Shown here piece after piece: positions 16,812 through 26,269 of a stretch of DNA of 64,000 bases. Source of the DNA: Chryseobacterium gleum (GTDB taxonomy: Bacteria; Bacteroidota; Bacteroidia; Flavobacteriales; Weeksellaceae); the NCBI RefSeq assembly GCF_900636535.1, contig NZ_LR134289.1, positions 434,001 through 498,000 of the forward strand. The letters run 5' to 3'. The notes beneath the pieces were generated by a model that did no database searches, was not told where the DNA came from, and was given only the letters and a program-made list of their open reading frames with translations. Within the stretch, counting starts at the first letter, position 1, and the number at the start of each line of letters is the position of its first letter. The translations under genes were made by a program, and so were the position numbers.

Positions 16812-18856
16812 TTCTTATTTAATTCTGCCTGAAAATTTAGTAACTCAAGTTTAGAATTAAGATAATGATCATTCAGTAGTGTCTGATACTTTTCAACCAC
16901 TATTGATATGGCATTTACTTCATGCTCAAGGTATTTGTCTTTGTTGAAATAGATATATTCAGAGTTTACAAATTCCTGTAAAAGGTTTTTATCGTCAGCT
17001 TTTAAAGCTTCTTTGTAAGCTGAGTTTTCTATCAGCTCTTTAGTCTTTTGTTTAAAAGGTTCTTCTGCCTTCAAAAGCTTGGCTCTGTGTTGTCGGATTT
17101 CTTCAAACGGTAAAGTAACAGTCATAAACTGCAGGTATGCCGTAAAATCATTAAGACTTTTCTGAAATACATCGAACTCCCTGTCTAATACTGCAAAATT
17201 CCTGTACTTGCTAAGAAGTTGTTTCTTAATATCCTCATTGGAAATATGGTAATAATGCTGAAAAATTGCTTTATCATTTTTCAGAAGTTCATCTTTTACT
17301 CTCTTCAGTTCACTTTCAAGATTAGGAATAAGACTTGCTGCATCTTTCGCTTTATATAGAGTACCGTCAAATCTGAATGTCTTTATTTCTTTCGGATAGG
17401 AAGCCAGATATTGCAGTGTCTGAATATCATTCTCTATTCCTGTTTTTTCGTAGACTAAAGATACTTTTTTGTCACTAAAAAGATCAACATCATGATGAGA
17501 GGATATGTCAGAAATGACAGATTCAATATTTTCTATAACAGGGTTGTGTCTTTCGTAATATCCATTAAAATTTGAACTGAGCGTCTTATAAATATTATCA
17601 TCCAGGTAAAGTTTGATGAAAGTTTCATCTTCTAATACTTCACCTACGTTTTTTACAGCATGTAGAGTCAGATATTTTGAGGTCATAATTTCGCAGATCT
17701 TATCAAATCCGCTGATTATTTCTTTTGCATATCTATGGTCTGCTGCTATATTTCTGGTTTTGTTTGTTTTAATCCTTTCAACTCTTTTTAAAATATCGGG
17801 ATGTGACGTCCATTGATCTTCAATTTCTATTCTGGATTTATTATAGCGGGTAAGATCTTCAGCATCTATTTTAGGAAGTCCGTTTACGTAAGGATGATTG
17901 TTTCTTTCAGATAAAATTTTCATCAAAGAGAACTGATTCTTATACAGGTCTTTCGGAAGATATTTCTGATTGCTTCCAATGTAAAAATTAAAAGAATAAT
18001 TAAAAGCAACATCACTTAATTCCAGCCTTAATAAAGATGACGTCTGTTCATCAGGATTGGTTATGTATGTTGAAATAGCATCTGCATGATATTCCATTTC
18101 TCTTTGAAGGGAAGCGTGGTTTTTAAAAAGAAAATTGGATATACTTTTAAGAACGGATTGAAATGCATTAATGAAACTGACAGAAATAAGACCAAAAATT
18201 TTAAAAATGGCATTTCCTCCTGAAAACTCCATTATAAAGTTTTCGTAGTCTTTATTATTGTAAACGGTTTCAAAAATTATTTTTTCAGCTTGATTCACAT
18301 AGCCACCCACTTTCATGCTTTTCTGAGAGAAATGCCCAAATTCATGAGCCAGAATTGTTCTCAGTTCTCCTACACTTGTAGAGTTGATCAACCCAACACC
18401 AATTGTCAGATTTTTATTAACAGGTAGAAACATGCTCCAGAAAATAGAATTATAGCTTACACTGGCGTTTACATCCGGAGAAAGGAAAACTTTTTGAGGC
18501 GCTTTCACTCCTGTTTCAGCCACAATTTCATCAATGATCGCAAACAGCTGTGGCTGATGAGATCTGTTCACTTCCAGTAAATGACGGGTACTGTAATGGT
18601 TTTTTCTGAAAATGAACTTAACAAGAAATATAAACACAAAAATACCTACACTTAAGAGTCCTGCTGCCGCTAAAACGGTAAAATAATTAACAGCAATACT
18701 CAGCATTTTTATGGCTCCATATCCTAATAAGAATATCATGAGCAAAGAGACAAGTATAAGTATCAGGTATATCAGGAAAAAAACTGAAATGGATGCAATA
18801 GCAGATACCAGCTTAGATTGATAAGCCGATGAAATTTTGGGTAGGTTATTAGTCAT
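16808..18856 (-). CDS. M48-family membrane metalloprotease
   Basis: A 682-residue protein with two or three N-terminal membrane helices (about 18-48 and 55-83). The zinc-protease motif HEFGH is at 171-175, and a downstream glutamate ligand (REMEYHAD, near 255) supplies the third zinc ligand. This is the HtpX/Ste24-like layout. A long mostly helical C-terminal region of about 350 residues is unusual for HtpX and could bind partners or substrates. The HD-domain gene lies seven bases upstream in the same operon. Confidence 0.88.
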   Translation of the reverse strand: MTNNLPKISSAYQSKLVSAIASISVFFLIYLILILVSLLMIFLLGYGAIKMLSIAVNYFTVLAAAGLLSVGIFVFIFLVKFIFRKNHYSTRHLLEVNRSHQPQLFAIIDEIVAETGVKAPQKVFLSPDVNASVSYNSIFWSMFLPVNKNLTIGVGLINSTSVGELRTILAHEFGHFSQKSMKVGGYVNQAEKIIFETVYNNKDYENFIMEFSGGNAIFKIFGLISVSFINAFQSVLKSISNFLFKNHASLQREMEYHADAISTYITNPDEQTSSLLRLELSDVAFNYSFNFYIGSNQKYLPKDLYKNQFSLMKILSERNNHPYVNGLPKIDAEDLTRYNKSRIEIEDQWTSHPDILKRVERIKTNKTRNIAADHRYAKEIISGFDKICEIMTSKYLTLHAVKNVGEVLEDETFIKLYLDDNIYKTLSSNFNGYYERHNPVIENIESVISDISSHHDVDLFSDKKVSLVYEKTGIENDIQTLQYLASYPKEIKTFRFDGTLYKAKDAASLIPNLESELKRVKDELLKNDKAIFQHYYHISNEDIKKQLLSKYRNFAVLDREFDVFQKSLNDFTAYLQFMTVTLPFEEIRQHRAKLLKAEEPFKQKTKELIENSAYKEALKADDKNLLQEFVNSEYIYFNKDKYLEHEVNAISIVVEKYQTLLNDHYLNSKLELLNFQAELNKN

Positions 18857-18863
18857 GTTTTTT

Positions 18864-19310
18864 TTAATATTTCTCTATCAGATAACGATAGGCTTTCAGA
18901 TATTTATTGAATCTTTTGATATCCTTAGGAGTAAGCTCTCGGTTTACCCTTCTAAGGTCCATATTGTCACGAAGGTCATTCAGTTTTACGGCAACGGAAA
19001 GGAGAGATCTTTCTGTTCTTTTGATAAATTCGTCATAATCTTCTTCCGGATCCAGCTTTGTAAGGCAGCTGATGGCGAAGATAATATATTCTGGAAACCC
19101 TTCCGATCTCAAATAATCCAGACTGAATTCCTGTGGGTGGTCTTCTACCACATCATGCAGTACCCCTACGATTTTTTCATCCAGTGTCTTACCATAGTTC
19201 ATCACACGCATTACATGGGCAATGTATGGAGCATGGTATTTATCGGTTTGTCCTTTATGAGCCTTATCGGCGATTTTGATTGCTTTATTCAGTAATTCTT
19301 CTTTTGTCAT
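18864..19310 (-). CDS. HD-domain hydrolase, (p)ppGpp-hydrolase-like
   Basis: About 148 residues from MTKEELLNKAIK. Histidines and aspartates of an HD fold appear as HKGQTDKYHAPYIAHVMRV and GVLHDVVEDHP, then LSVAVKLNDLRDNM. This matches the single-domain hydrolase group related to RelA/SpoT (Mesh1-like), which removes pyrophosphate from alarmones or dephosphorylates nucleotides. I chose the ATG at 19310 because a terminator hairpin (19341-19365) lies between this gene and the one upstream, so an in-frame start at 19373 would run through it. It forms an operon with the M48 protease. Confidence 0.8.
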   Translation of the reverse strand: MTKEELLNKAIKIADKAHKGQTDKYHAPYIAHVMRVMNYGKTLDEKIVGVLHDVVEDHPQEFSLDYLRSEGFPEYIIFAISCLTKLDPEEDYDEFIKRTERSLLSVAVKLNDLRDNMDLRRVNRELTPKDIKRFNKYLKAYRYLIEKY

Positions 19311-19335
19311 TTTTAATGAAAAATAGAGTACAAAA

Positions 19336-19370
19336 ATAAAAAATGCCTTAAAAACTAAGGCATTTTTATC
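19336..19370 (-). terminator. Terminator after the DUF1508 gene
   Basis: Perfect 10-bp stem AAATGCCTTA / TAAGGCATTT followed by a T run on the minus strand. Confidence 0.8.
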
Positions 19371-19390
19371 CATAATATTTCAGATGATTT

Positions 19391-19726
19391 TTACATCGTA
19401 GTTTCATCCTCTATGTGAGCATGCGGAGCGTTGTTTTTTACAGATTCTATTCCGTTTTCCATACCATTATCAGATTCATACATCTGGCTGGTTCCTATGA
19501 TCTGTCCGTTTCCTGCTTTCAGATTAAAATAACATCTGCCATCATTGGCTGTGTTTCTTTCAAATTTTGAATCTTCCTGAGCGTTGGTTTTTACCGATGT
19601 AATTCCGTTTTCGCATGAAGGTTTGGTGCTGTATCCCTGGCTGGTTAAAATAACCTGACCGTTTCCTGCTTTAAGGTTGAATTGAAAGTCACCGTTTGAT
19701 CGTTTAGAGATAATAAATTTTCCCAT
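19391..19726 (-). CDS. DUF1508 (YegP-like) two-repeat protein
   Basis: A 111-residue protein of two tandem repeats. GDFQFNLKAGNGQVILTSQGY is echoed by GRCYFNLKAGNGQIIGTSQMY, and each is followed by ENGI.SVK.NA. This is the YegP/DUF1508 fold, a small soluble protein of unknown role. The repeats occupy about 1-50 and 52-105, with a charged tail. A 26-base gap separates it from a small exported protein upstream, so the two may be co-transcribed. Confidence 0.88.
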   Translation of the reverse strand: MGKFIISKRSNGDFQFNLKAGNGQVILTSQGYSTKPSCENGITSVKTNAQEDSKFERNTANDGRCYFNLKAGNGQIIGTSQMYESDNGMENGIESVKNNAPHAHIEDETTM

Positions 19727-19752
19727 GATAATAGTTTTTAGTTTGTGTTGTT

Positions 19753-20067
19753 TTATTTCGATTGTGTTGTTTTTTTCGGATTTATATCGAGTTTTTCACG
19801 TGTAATGGCATTCAGAATTTTATATTGAGAGTAATCTTTTGCTGGTTCTTTTAAAGCCAGATAGAGGGTAGTATCTTTAGGTTTAACTGCTAATATTTTA
19901 TAAAGTTCTTTTTGAGGAAGCTCAGGTTTTACAGCAAAATACCCGGGGAATTTTCTTTTAGAAACGATTTTTGTTGTATCAACTTTGGGAACAAGGATTA
20001 CATCTTCTTTTTTTTGTGCTGAGAAAGCCACTGAAATAAGGAATATCGGAAATAATAAGATTTTCAT
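19753..20067 (-). CDS. Small exported hypothetical protein
   Basis: A 104-residue protein with a signal peptide (MKILLFPIFLISVAFSAQ, cleavage near 18). The mature part is lysine- and proline-rich with three DTT/DTTL-type turns (PKVDTTKI, PKDTTLYLAL). I do not recognise a family. It precedes the DUF1508 gene on the same strand and lies after the beta-oxidation terminator. It may be a periplasmic or surface protein. Confidence 0.65.
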   Translation of the reverse strand: MKILLFPIFLISVAFSAQKKEDVILVPKVDTTKIVSKRKFPGYFAVKPELPQKELYKILAVKPKDTTLYLALKEPAKDYSQYKILNAITREKLDINPKKTTQSK

Positions 20068-20161
20068 GTGTTATTTAATTTAGAATAAAAATAATGATTT
20101 TTTTTGAATGTATTTAATGATTGTTAATAAATCCAATGATAATCATAATAAATAGGGGTGA

Positions 20162-20192
20162 AAAGAAAAAGCGTCCCAATTTTGGGACGCTG
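20162..20192 (-). terminator. Terminator of the beta-oxidation operon
   Basis: GCGTCCCAA / TTGGGACGC stem (20171-20190) with a T run on the minus strand, 24 bases after the acyl-CoA dehydrogenase stop. Confidence 0.85.
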
Positions 20193-20215
20193 AATCAAAT
20201 TTATGTTATTAAAGA

Positions 20216-21991
20216 CTAATAAGATCCTTTTTCAATATAATGAGCAGCAATTTTTTCGGTTAAAGCTACTACATTCGGATGGTTGGTATACTTCGTGAAT
20301 CTTCTTAATCCTGAAAGCATCATTCTCTGCTCGTCTCCTTCAGCGAAAGATACAATTCCTTCTTTAGCCGCAGTGATAATCTTCTCAACAGCTTTGTAAA
20401 GGTTCAGCTGAGCCATAGCTGCTTCTACAGAATCAGGAGAGAAATGTTTTTCTGCTCTTAACACAGCAGATTCTGCCATATAGATCTGGTTCAGGATTTC
20501 AGAGGCATTCAATAATAAATGCTGTTGTTTCTCAATATCCATCATATATTTCTGAAGAGCAGCTCCGGAAACCATTAAGAATACTTTCTTAAGATTTGCG
20601 ATAATTGCTTTTTCCTCACTCATGAATTCTGAGTAATCAGGAACTTCAAATGAAGGAATACCCATCAATTCTTTGCTGATAGCCATTGCAGGAGACAAGA
20701 GGTCTAATTCACCTTTCATTGCTCTCTTGATAAGCATTCCTACAGCTAATAATCTGTTGATTTCGTTTGTCCCTTCATAAATTCTTGAAATTCTTGAGTC
20801 TCTCCATGCTGCTTCCATAGGCGTATCTTCAGAGAATCCCATCCCTCCGTATACCTGAATTCCTTCATCTGCAGTATGCTGAGCAAGGTCAGACACAAAT
20901 ACCTTCAGGATTGAACATTCTACAGCAAATTCTTCAACACCTTTTAATTCTGCTTCCTGGTGGCTTAATCCGGCTGCTACCAATTCATCAATTTTATCCT
21001 GAATATTTTTAGCAGCTCTGTAAGAACCAGCCTCACTTACAAACACTCCGGTTGCCATTTCAGCAATTTTCTTTCTGATAGCCCCGAATGTGGAAATGGA
21101 TACACCAAACTGCTTTCTTTCGTTAGAATACTGGATAGAGTGGTTTAAGATTCTTCTCTGTGCATCAAGACACGCTGCTGCTAACTTGATACGGCCTACG
21201 TTCAATGCATTTAAAGCGATTTTAAAACCATTGTTTCTTTCTCCTAAAAGATTTTCTACAGGGATCTTCATGTCATTGAAGAAAACCTGGCGTGTAGATG
21301 AAGCACGGATACCCAATTTATGCTCTTCTTCACCGAAAGTTAAACTTTCAGGGTTTTCAAGCTCAGATTTGTTGATTACAAATCCTGTGATATTTTTATC
21401 ATCATCAATTTTAGCGAATAATGTAAATGTATCTGCAAATCCTGCATTAGAGATCCACATTTTCTGCCCGTTGATGATATAATGTTTTCCGTCTTCGGAA
21501 AGTTTTGCTCTTGTTTTTCCTGAGTTGGCATCAGAACCAGCATCAGGCTCTGTCAGACAGTAAGCTCCGAATTTTGTTCCTGTTGCTAAATCCGGAAGAT
21601 ATTTTTTCTTTTGCTCTTCGGTTCCGTAAAGAACGATAGGAAGAGTTCCGATTCCGGTATGTGCTCCGTAAGCTGTTGCCAAAGAACCCGTTGTTCCGGA
21701 AAGATAATCGCAGGCAAGCATTGTAGTCACAAATCCCATTCCAAGACCTCCGTATTCTTCAGGAACAGCAATCCCCAACATTCCCATTTCTCCCAGTTTA
21801 CGCATAGTTTCTTCTGTAAATGCATAATCTTTCTTTTCGAAACGCTCTTTTTGAGGAACTACCTCTCTGTCTATGAATTCTTTTGCCGAATCACGAAGCA
21901 TCTTTTGCTCCTCATTCAGTTCTTCAATACTGAAAATTTCATTTGCAGGAATTTGTTTGATCAGGAATTCCCCGCCTTTTAATGTAGCCAT
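20216..21991 (-). CDS. Acyl-CoA dehydrogenase
   Basis: A 591-residue flavoenzyme that makes the first double bond in fatty acyl-CoA. Family motifs are seen: EEYGGLGMG, YCLTEPDAGSDANS (the FAD/substrate loop), QKMWISNAGFAD, ASSTRQVFF, GIQVYGGMGFSEDTPMEAAWRDSRI and IYEGTNEINR. The catalytic glutamate lies in the IYEGTNE block. The C-terminal extension of about 170 residues makes it longer than short-chain enzymes and similar to very-long-chain-type dehydrogenases of bacteria. It is the last gene of the operon with thiolase and the HCDH-crotonase fusion. Confidence 0.95.
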   Translation of the reverse strand: MATLKGGEFLIKQIPANEIFSIEELNEEQKMLRDSAKEFIDREVVPQKERFEKKDYAFTEETMRKLGEMGMLGIAVPEEYGGLGMGFVTTMLACDYLSGTTGSLATAYGAHTGIGTLPIVLYGTEEQKKKYLPDLATGTKFGAYCLTEPDAGSDANSGKTRAKLSEDGKHYIINGQKMWISNAGFADTFTLFAKIDDDKNITGFVINKSELENPESLTFGEEEHKLGIRASSTRQVFFNDMKIPVENLLGERNNGFKIALNALNVGRIKLAAACLDAQRRILNHSIQYSNERKQFGVSISTFGAIRKKIAEMATGVFVSEAGSYRAAKNIQDKIDELVAAGLSHQEAELKGVEEFAVECSILKVFVSDLAQHTADEGIQVYGGMGFSEDTPMEAAWRDSRISRIYEGTNEINRLLAVGMLIKRAMKGELDLLSPAMAISKELMGIPSFEVPDYSEFMSEEKAIIANLKKVFLMVSGAALQKYMMDIEKQQHLLLNASEILNQIYMAESAVLRAEKHFSPDSVEAAMAQLNLYKAVEKIITAAKEGIVSFAEGDEQRMMLSGLRRFTKYTNHPNVVALTEKIAAHYIEKGSY

Positions 21992-22026
21992 ATATTATTT
22001 TGTTATTTAATTTTTGAGACATTTAG

Positions 22027-22069
22027 AAAATAGACAAATAGATGATAGACTTTCATCCTTGTCTATTTT
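22027..22069 (-). terminator. Hairpin after the four-helix-bundle gene
   Basis: AAAATAGACAA (22027-22037) pairs perfectly with TTGTCTATTTT (22059-22069). It lies between the four-helix gene and acyl-CoA dehydrogenase. It may be a weak terminator or part of the inserted cassette. Confidence 0.45.
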
Positions 22070-22098
22070 CTTTCGTTCTATTACCTCTTATTCTTTTC

Positions 22099-22467
22099 TT
22101 AGTCTTTGTTTAAAGTATTCTGAAATACCATTGTTGCTTTTTGAAATTCTTCAATCTTAATTTCAAAGATTTCAGTTTTTTCATCAGATAAATATTTTCT
22201 ATGATTTGCTAACAATATTTGTGTTTGCAATTCAAATGAAGAACCTAAAGAAACATCTAAAAAATGACTAAAAGACTTATTTGTCCTGCTTGAACCTTCA
22301 GCTATATTTGATGGAATTGAAATTGCACATCTGTCCATTTGATTTTTCAAACCATACTTTTCATAAGTCGGAAAAGTATCTGTAAGATCTAAAGTTAATC
22401 TTGATAATTCCATACTCATTTGCCAAATTTTAAGCTTCTTAAAATTGTGCCTCTTAAAATCATTCAT
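22099..22467 (-). CDS. Four-helix-bundle protein (S23/IVP family)
   Basis: A 122-residue protein with the family marks KKLKIWQMSMELS, then QMDRCAISIPSNIAEGSSR, then FSHFLDVSLGSSFELQTQI. These give the four-helix bundle first described for proteins encoded in 23S rRNA intervening sequences. Here it is not inside rRNA but between thiolase and acyl-CoA dehydrogenase. The biological role is unknown. The flanks contain short AT-rich repeats of the word CTATTTGTCTATT, which suggests a small mobile or passenger cassette. Confidence 0.88.
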   Translation of the reverse strand: MNDFKRHNFKKLKIWQMSMELSRLTLDLTDTFPTYEKYGLKNQMDRCAISIPSNIAEGSSRTNKSFSHFLDVSLGSSFELQTQILLANHRKYLSDEKTEIFEIKIEEFQKATMVFQNTLNKD

Positions 22468-22521
22468 ACATTTTTGGTGTCTTTAAGTTTATTATCTATC
22501 CGTCCATTCTCTATTTGTCTA

Positions 22522-23703
22522 TTAAAGGAGTTCGAAAATAGAAGCTGCTCCCTGTCCGGTTCCTACGCACATAGAAACCATTCCGTATTTGTTGCCACGC
22601 TTTCTCATTTCGTCAAGAAGCTGAACGGTAAGCTTTGTTCCTGTACATCCAAGCGGGTGACCAAGGGCGATAGCTCCTCCGTTTACATTTAAAATGTCAG
22701 GATTTAAACCTAATTCTTTCTTGATCGCCACTGACTGAGAGGCGAAAGCTTCGTTAAGCTCGATCAAATCGATATCTTTTAATTCAAGACCTGCTTGTTT
22801 CAACGCTTTCGGGATAGCGTAGATAGGCCCCATTCCCATGATTCTTGGCTCAAGTCCGGCAGCTGCATAAGCTACTAATCTTGCTTCAGGCTCTAATCCT
22901 AATTCTTTTACCATTTCCTCACTCATTACCATTACGAAAGCTGCTCCGTCACTCATCTGAGAAGAGTTTCCGGCAGTTACGCTTCCTCCGTTGGCAAATA
23001 CTGGTCTTAATTTTGCCAGGCCAGCTAAAGAAGTATCAGCTCTTGGACCTTCATCAACTGAAAAATCAAACTTTTTAGTTTGTAGTTTCTGATTTTCATC
23101 AAGAAAGTTATATTCTACAGGAATCGGCACGATCTGGTTGGCAAATCTGCCTTCCTGATTCGCTTTTAAAGCTTTCATGTGAGATTCAAAAGCAAACTGG
23201 TCCTGTTCTTCTCTTGTTATCTTATATTGTTTCGCCACTTCTTCAGCAGTGTAACCCATTCCCCAGTAATAGTCAGGATTTGTTTTTGCGATATCCGTTT
23301 CAGGGACAGGCTTATAACCTCCCATTGGAATATATGACATTGATTCGGTACCGCCTGCGATGATACAATCCGCCATACCAGCCTGAATTTTTGCAGAAGC
23401 AATGGCAATCGCCTCACTTCCTGAAGCACAGTATCTGTTTACGGTAACTCCCGGAACTTTATCGGTATTTAATCCCATCAGAGAGATCAGACGTGCAACG
23501 TTCAGCCCTTGTTCAGCTTCAGGCATTGCATTTCCTACGATAAGGTCATCAATTCTGTTTTTATCTAATTGCGGAAGCTCAGCCATTAATTTTTCAATAA
23601 CGGTAGCCGCCATCACATCAGGACGTGTAAAACGCAGAGAGCCTTTTGGCGCTTTTCCTACTGCTGTTCTGAATCCTTTTACTATGTATGCTGTCTTTGA
23701 CAT
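22522..23703 (-). CDS. fadA: Acetyl-CoA C-acyltransferase (thiolase)
   Basis: A 393-residue thiolase that cleaves 3-ketoacyl-CoA. The nucleophilic cysteine lies in VTVNRYCASGSEAI (about residue 92). The C-terminal catalytic set is NVNGGAIALGHPLGCTGT (histidine) and MCVGTGQGAA (second cysteine). ELNEAFASQS, in between, is also typical. Length fits FadA/FadI. It follows the HCDH-crotonase gene in the operon, as expected for the alpha/beta subunits of the trifunctional complex. Confidence 0.95.
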   Translation of the reverse strand: MSKTAYIVKGFRTAVGKAPKGSLRFTRPDVMAATVIEKLMAELPQLDKNRIDDLIVGNAMPEAEQGLNVARLISLMGLNTDKVPGVTVNRYCASGSEAIAIASAKIQAGMADCIIAGGTESMSYIPMGGYKPVPETDIAKTNPDYYWGMGYTAEEVAKQYKITREEQDQFAFESHMKALKANQEGRFANQIVPIPVEYNFLDENQKLQTKKFDFSVDEGPRADTSLAGLAKLRPVFANGGSVTAGNSSQMSDGAAFVMVMSEEMVKELGLEPEARLVAYAAAGLEPRIMGMGPIYAIPKALKQAGLELKDIDLIELNEAFASQSVAIKKELGLNPDILNVNGGAIALGHPLGCTGTKLTVQLLDEMRKRGNKYGMVSMCVGTGQGAASIFELL

Positions 23704-23744
23704 TGTTTTATTAATTAATTGTTATAAAAAATTAATCGTACTGT

Positions 23745-23800
23745 TTATCATGCTGGAAGCCTCTCTACAAAGTTTAGATTCTTCGGAATGACAAAGTGTT
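23745..23800. repeat. Possible dispersed intergenic repeat
   Basis: On the minus strand the stretch contains GTCATTCCGAAGAATCT, a wording I associate with abundant small intergenic repeats of flavobacteria. Only one copy is seen in this window, so the call rests on memory of the family. Confidence 0.35.
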
Positions 23801-23822
23801 CGTTAATCTTTTTTTGAAATGA

Positions 23823-26216
23823 TTAGTTTCTCAACGGTTTTCCATTCTGCAACATGTACTGAATTCTCTCCAGAGTTTTTCTCTCACCGCAAAGCTGTAA
23901 GAAAGTTTCTCTTTCAAGGTTCAGCAGATATTGTTCTGTAACAACTGTAGGTTCAGACAGGTTTCCACCTACCATTACGTTGGCTAGCTTATCTGCAATT
24001 TTCTTATCATGTTCAGAAATATAGTTTCCGGTTAACATCTGATCTGTTCCTACATAGAACATTCCTAATGCATCTTTACCTAAAACTTTCACTTTCTGTT
24101 CAATGGGCTGTGTATAACCTTGTTCTGCTAACAGTTTCGCTACTTTTTTAGCTTCAGCAATCTGTCTGTTTTTGCTTACGGAAACGATGTCTTTTCCTTT
24201 CTCAAGGATTCCCATATCATAAGCTTCATAAGCTGAAGTAGCCACTTTACCCATAGCGATGTTCATGAAAGCGTCACGAAGTCTGTTATTTTTAACATCA
24301 TCATTGTGGAATTCTCTGGAAGTTCTTAAAGTCAGTTCTTTAGTACCACCACCGCCAGGGATTACCCCAACTCCGGTTTCTACCAGTCCGATATATGTTT
24401 CTGCGGCTGCAACCACTCTGTCTGCATGCATTGTCATTTCGCAGCCTCCACCTAAAGTCATTCCGTGAGGAGCAACTACCACAGGAATAGAAGAATAGCG
24501 AACTCTCATCATGGACTTCTGGAAGTAAGCGATCGCCATATTCAGGTCATCCCAATCCTGTTCGATAGCCATCATAAGGATCATGGCAAGGTTGGCTCCT
24601 ACAGAGAAGTTTGCTCCCTGGTTTCCGATGACCAATCCGTCGTACTCTTTTTCTGCTAAATCAATGGCTCTGTTTAATCCGTCAAGAACTTCGCCTCCAA
24701 GAGAGTTCATTTTTGAACGGATCTCAAAGTTGATAATTCCGTCTCCCAAATCTTGAATAGCAGCACCTGAATTGCTCCAAAGTGTTTTATTTTTTCTGAT
24801 ATTATCTAAAATGATGAAAGCATCCTGACCAGGAATTTTGTTGTATTCTCCTGAGTTTTTATCAACATAAATACTTTGTCCTTCATCATTAACTTTATAG
24901 AAAGTTTCTACATTTTTTACCCAATCCGAAACTTCATATCCTGCATCTTTTGCCAGTTCAATACCTTTCTGAACACCTACGGCATCCCAGATTTCGAACG
25001 GTCCGTTTTCCCATCCGAAACCGGCTCTCATGGCATCATCGATTTTATAAACTTCGTCAGAGATTTCAGGAACTTTGTGCGAGACATAAGCGAATAATGC
25101 TCCCAGAGATTTTCTGTACAATTCTCCGGCTTTATCTTTACCACCGATCAGCACTTTGAATCTATCTATCGGCTTATCAATAGATTTTGTTAATTCCAGG
25201 GTAGGGAATGATGATTTTCCTTGTAGTTCATATTCTAAAGTATCAAGGTTTAATCCGTGAATCTCAGATTTTCCTTCTGCATTTTTCACTTTTTTATAGA
25301 ATCCCTGCTCTGTTTTTGAACCTAGCCACTTATTATCCATCATCTTCTGGATATAGTCAGGAAGTGCAAAAACATCATTGAAATCATTGGCTTCAGCACC
25401 GCTCTGACGAACACCGTTGGCTACCATTACCAATGTATCAAGACCTACCACATCAGCTGTTCTGAATGTTGCAGATTTCGGACGTCCTATAACCGGACCT
25501 GTTAATTTATCAACATCAGAAACGGTAAGTCCTAGTTTCTGTACATTATGAAGAAGATCCATCATAGAGAAAACTCCGATTCTGTTGGCAATGAATGCCG
25601 GAGTATCTTTCGCCAAAACCGTTGTTTTACCTAAGAATTTTGCTCCATAGTTCATATAGAAATCAATGATCTCAGGATCTGTATCGTTAGTAGGGATAAT
25701 CTCTAAAAGAGGAAGATATCTTACCGGGTTGAAGAAGTGCGTTCCGGCAAAGTATTTTTTGAAATCCTCGCTTCTGCCTTCTGTCAGCAGGTGAATAGGA
25801 ATCCCGGAAGTATTGGAGGAAATTAATGTCCCTGGTTTTCTGAACTGTTCAATCTTTTCGTAAACCGACTTTTTAATATCAAGCCTTTCTACTACCACTT
25901 CAATGATCCAGTCTGTGTTTTTGATTTTCGGTAAATCGTCATCGAAATTTCCGATTTTGATTCTGTCTGCAAACTTTGGTGAATAAAGAAGTGCAGGACT
26001 TGCTTTTTTAAGTTTTTCAAAGTTTTCGGAAGCAATTCTGTTTCTTACTGCCTTATCATCTTTGGTCAAACCTTTTTTCTGTTCAGCTTCAGTAAGTTCA
26101 AAAGGAACAATATCCAAGAGTGATACTTCAACACCAATGTTGGCGAAGTGAGCTGCGATACCGCTTCCCATAATTCCTGAACCAAGAACCGTTACATGTT
26201 TGATTCTTCTTTTCAT
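23823..26216 (-). CDS. 3-hydroxyacyl-CoA dehydrogenase / enoyl-CoA hydratase fusion
   Basis: A 797-residue bifunctional beta-oxidation enzyme. The N-terminal NAD-binding motif is LGSGIMGSGIAAHF (residues 11-24). The dehydrogenase core follows, with SSNTSGIPI, GTHFFNPVRYLPLLEII and the C-terminal HCDH domain. The crotonase domain is at about 480-700, with SVGANLAMI, GMTLGGGCEMTMHAD and ETGVGVIPGGGGTKEL. The order HCDH then crotonase is the reverse of E. coli FadB but is common in Bacteroidota. It is the first structural gene after the MarR regulator. Confidence 0.94.
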   Translation of the reverse strand: MKRRIKHVTVLGSGIMGSGIAAHFANIGVEVSLLDIVPFELTEAEQKKGLTKDDKAVRNRIASENFEKLKKASPALLYSPKFADRIKIGNFDDDLPKIKNTDWIIEVVVERLDIKKSVYEKIEQFRKPGTLISSNTSGIPIHLLTEGRSEDFKKYFAGTHFFNPVRYLPLLEIIPTNDTDPEIIDFYMNYGAKFLGKTTVLAKDTPAFIANRIGVFSMMDLLHNVQKLGLTVSDVDKLTGPVIGRPKSATFRTADVVGLDTLVMVANGVRQSGAEANDFNDVFALPDYIQKMMDNKWLGSKTEQGFYKKVKNAEGKSEIHGLNLDTLEYELQGKSSFPTLELTKSIDKPIDRFKVLIGGKDKAGELYRKSLGALFAYVSHKVPEISDEVYKIDDAMRAGFGWENGPFEIWDAVGVQKGIELAKDAGYEVSDWVKNVETFYKVNDEGQSIYVDKNSGEYNKIPGQDAFIILDNIRKNKTLWSNSGAAIQDLGDGIINFEIRSKMNSLGGEVLDGLNRAIDLAEKEYDGLVIGNQGANFSVGANLAMILMMAIEQDWDDLNMAIAYFQKSMMRVRYSSIPVVVAPHGMTLGGGCEMTMHADRVVAAAETYIGLVETGVGVIPGGGGTKELTLRTSREFHNDDVKNNRLRDAFMNIAMGKVATSAYEAYDMGILEKGKDIVSVSKNRQIAEAKKVAKLLAEQGYTQPIEQKVKVLGKDALGMFYVGTDQMLTGNYISEHDKKIADKLANVMVGGNLSEPTVVTEQYLLNLERETFLQLCGERKTLERIQYMLQNGKPLRN

Positions 26217-26269
26217 ATGTAAATTTTTATTTTGAGAAGATTAGATAGAACCGAAAGGTTCATCATAAT

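Noticed and set aside
19311..19373. Longer start of the HD-domain gene
   Set aside because: It would run through the terminator of the gene upstream.
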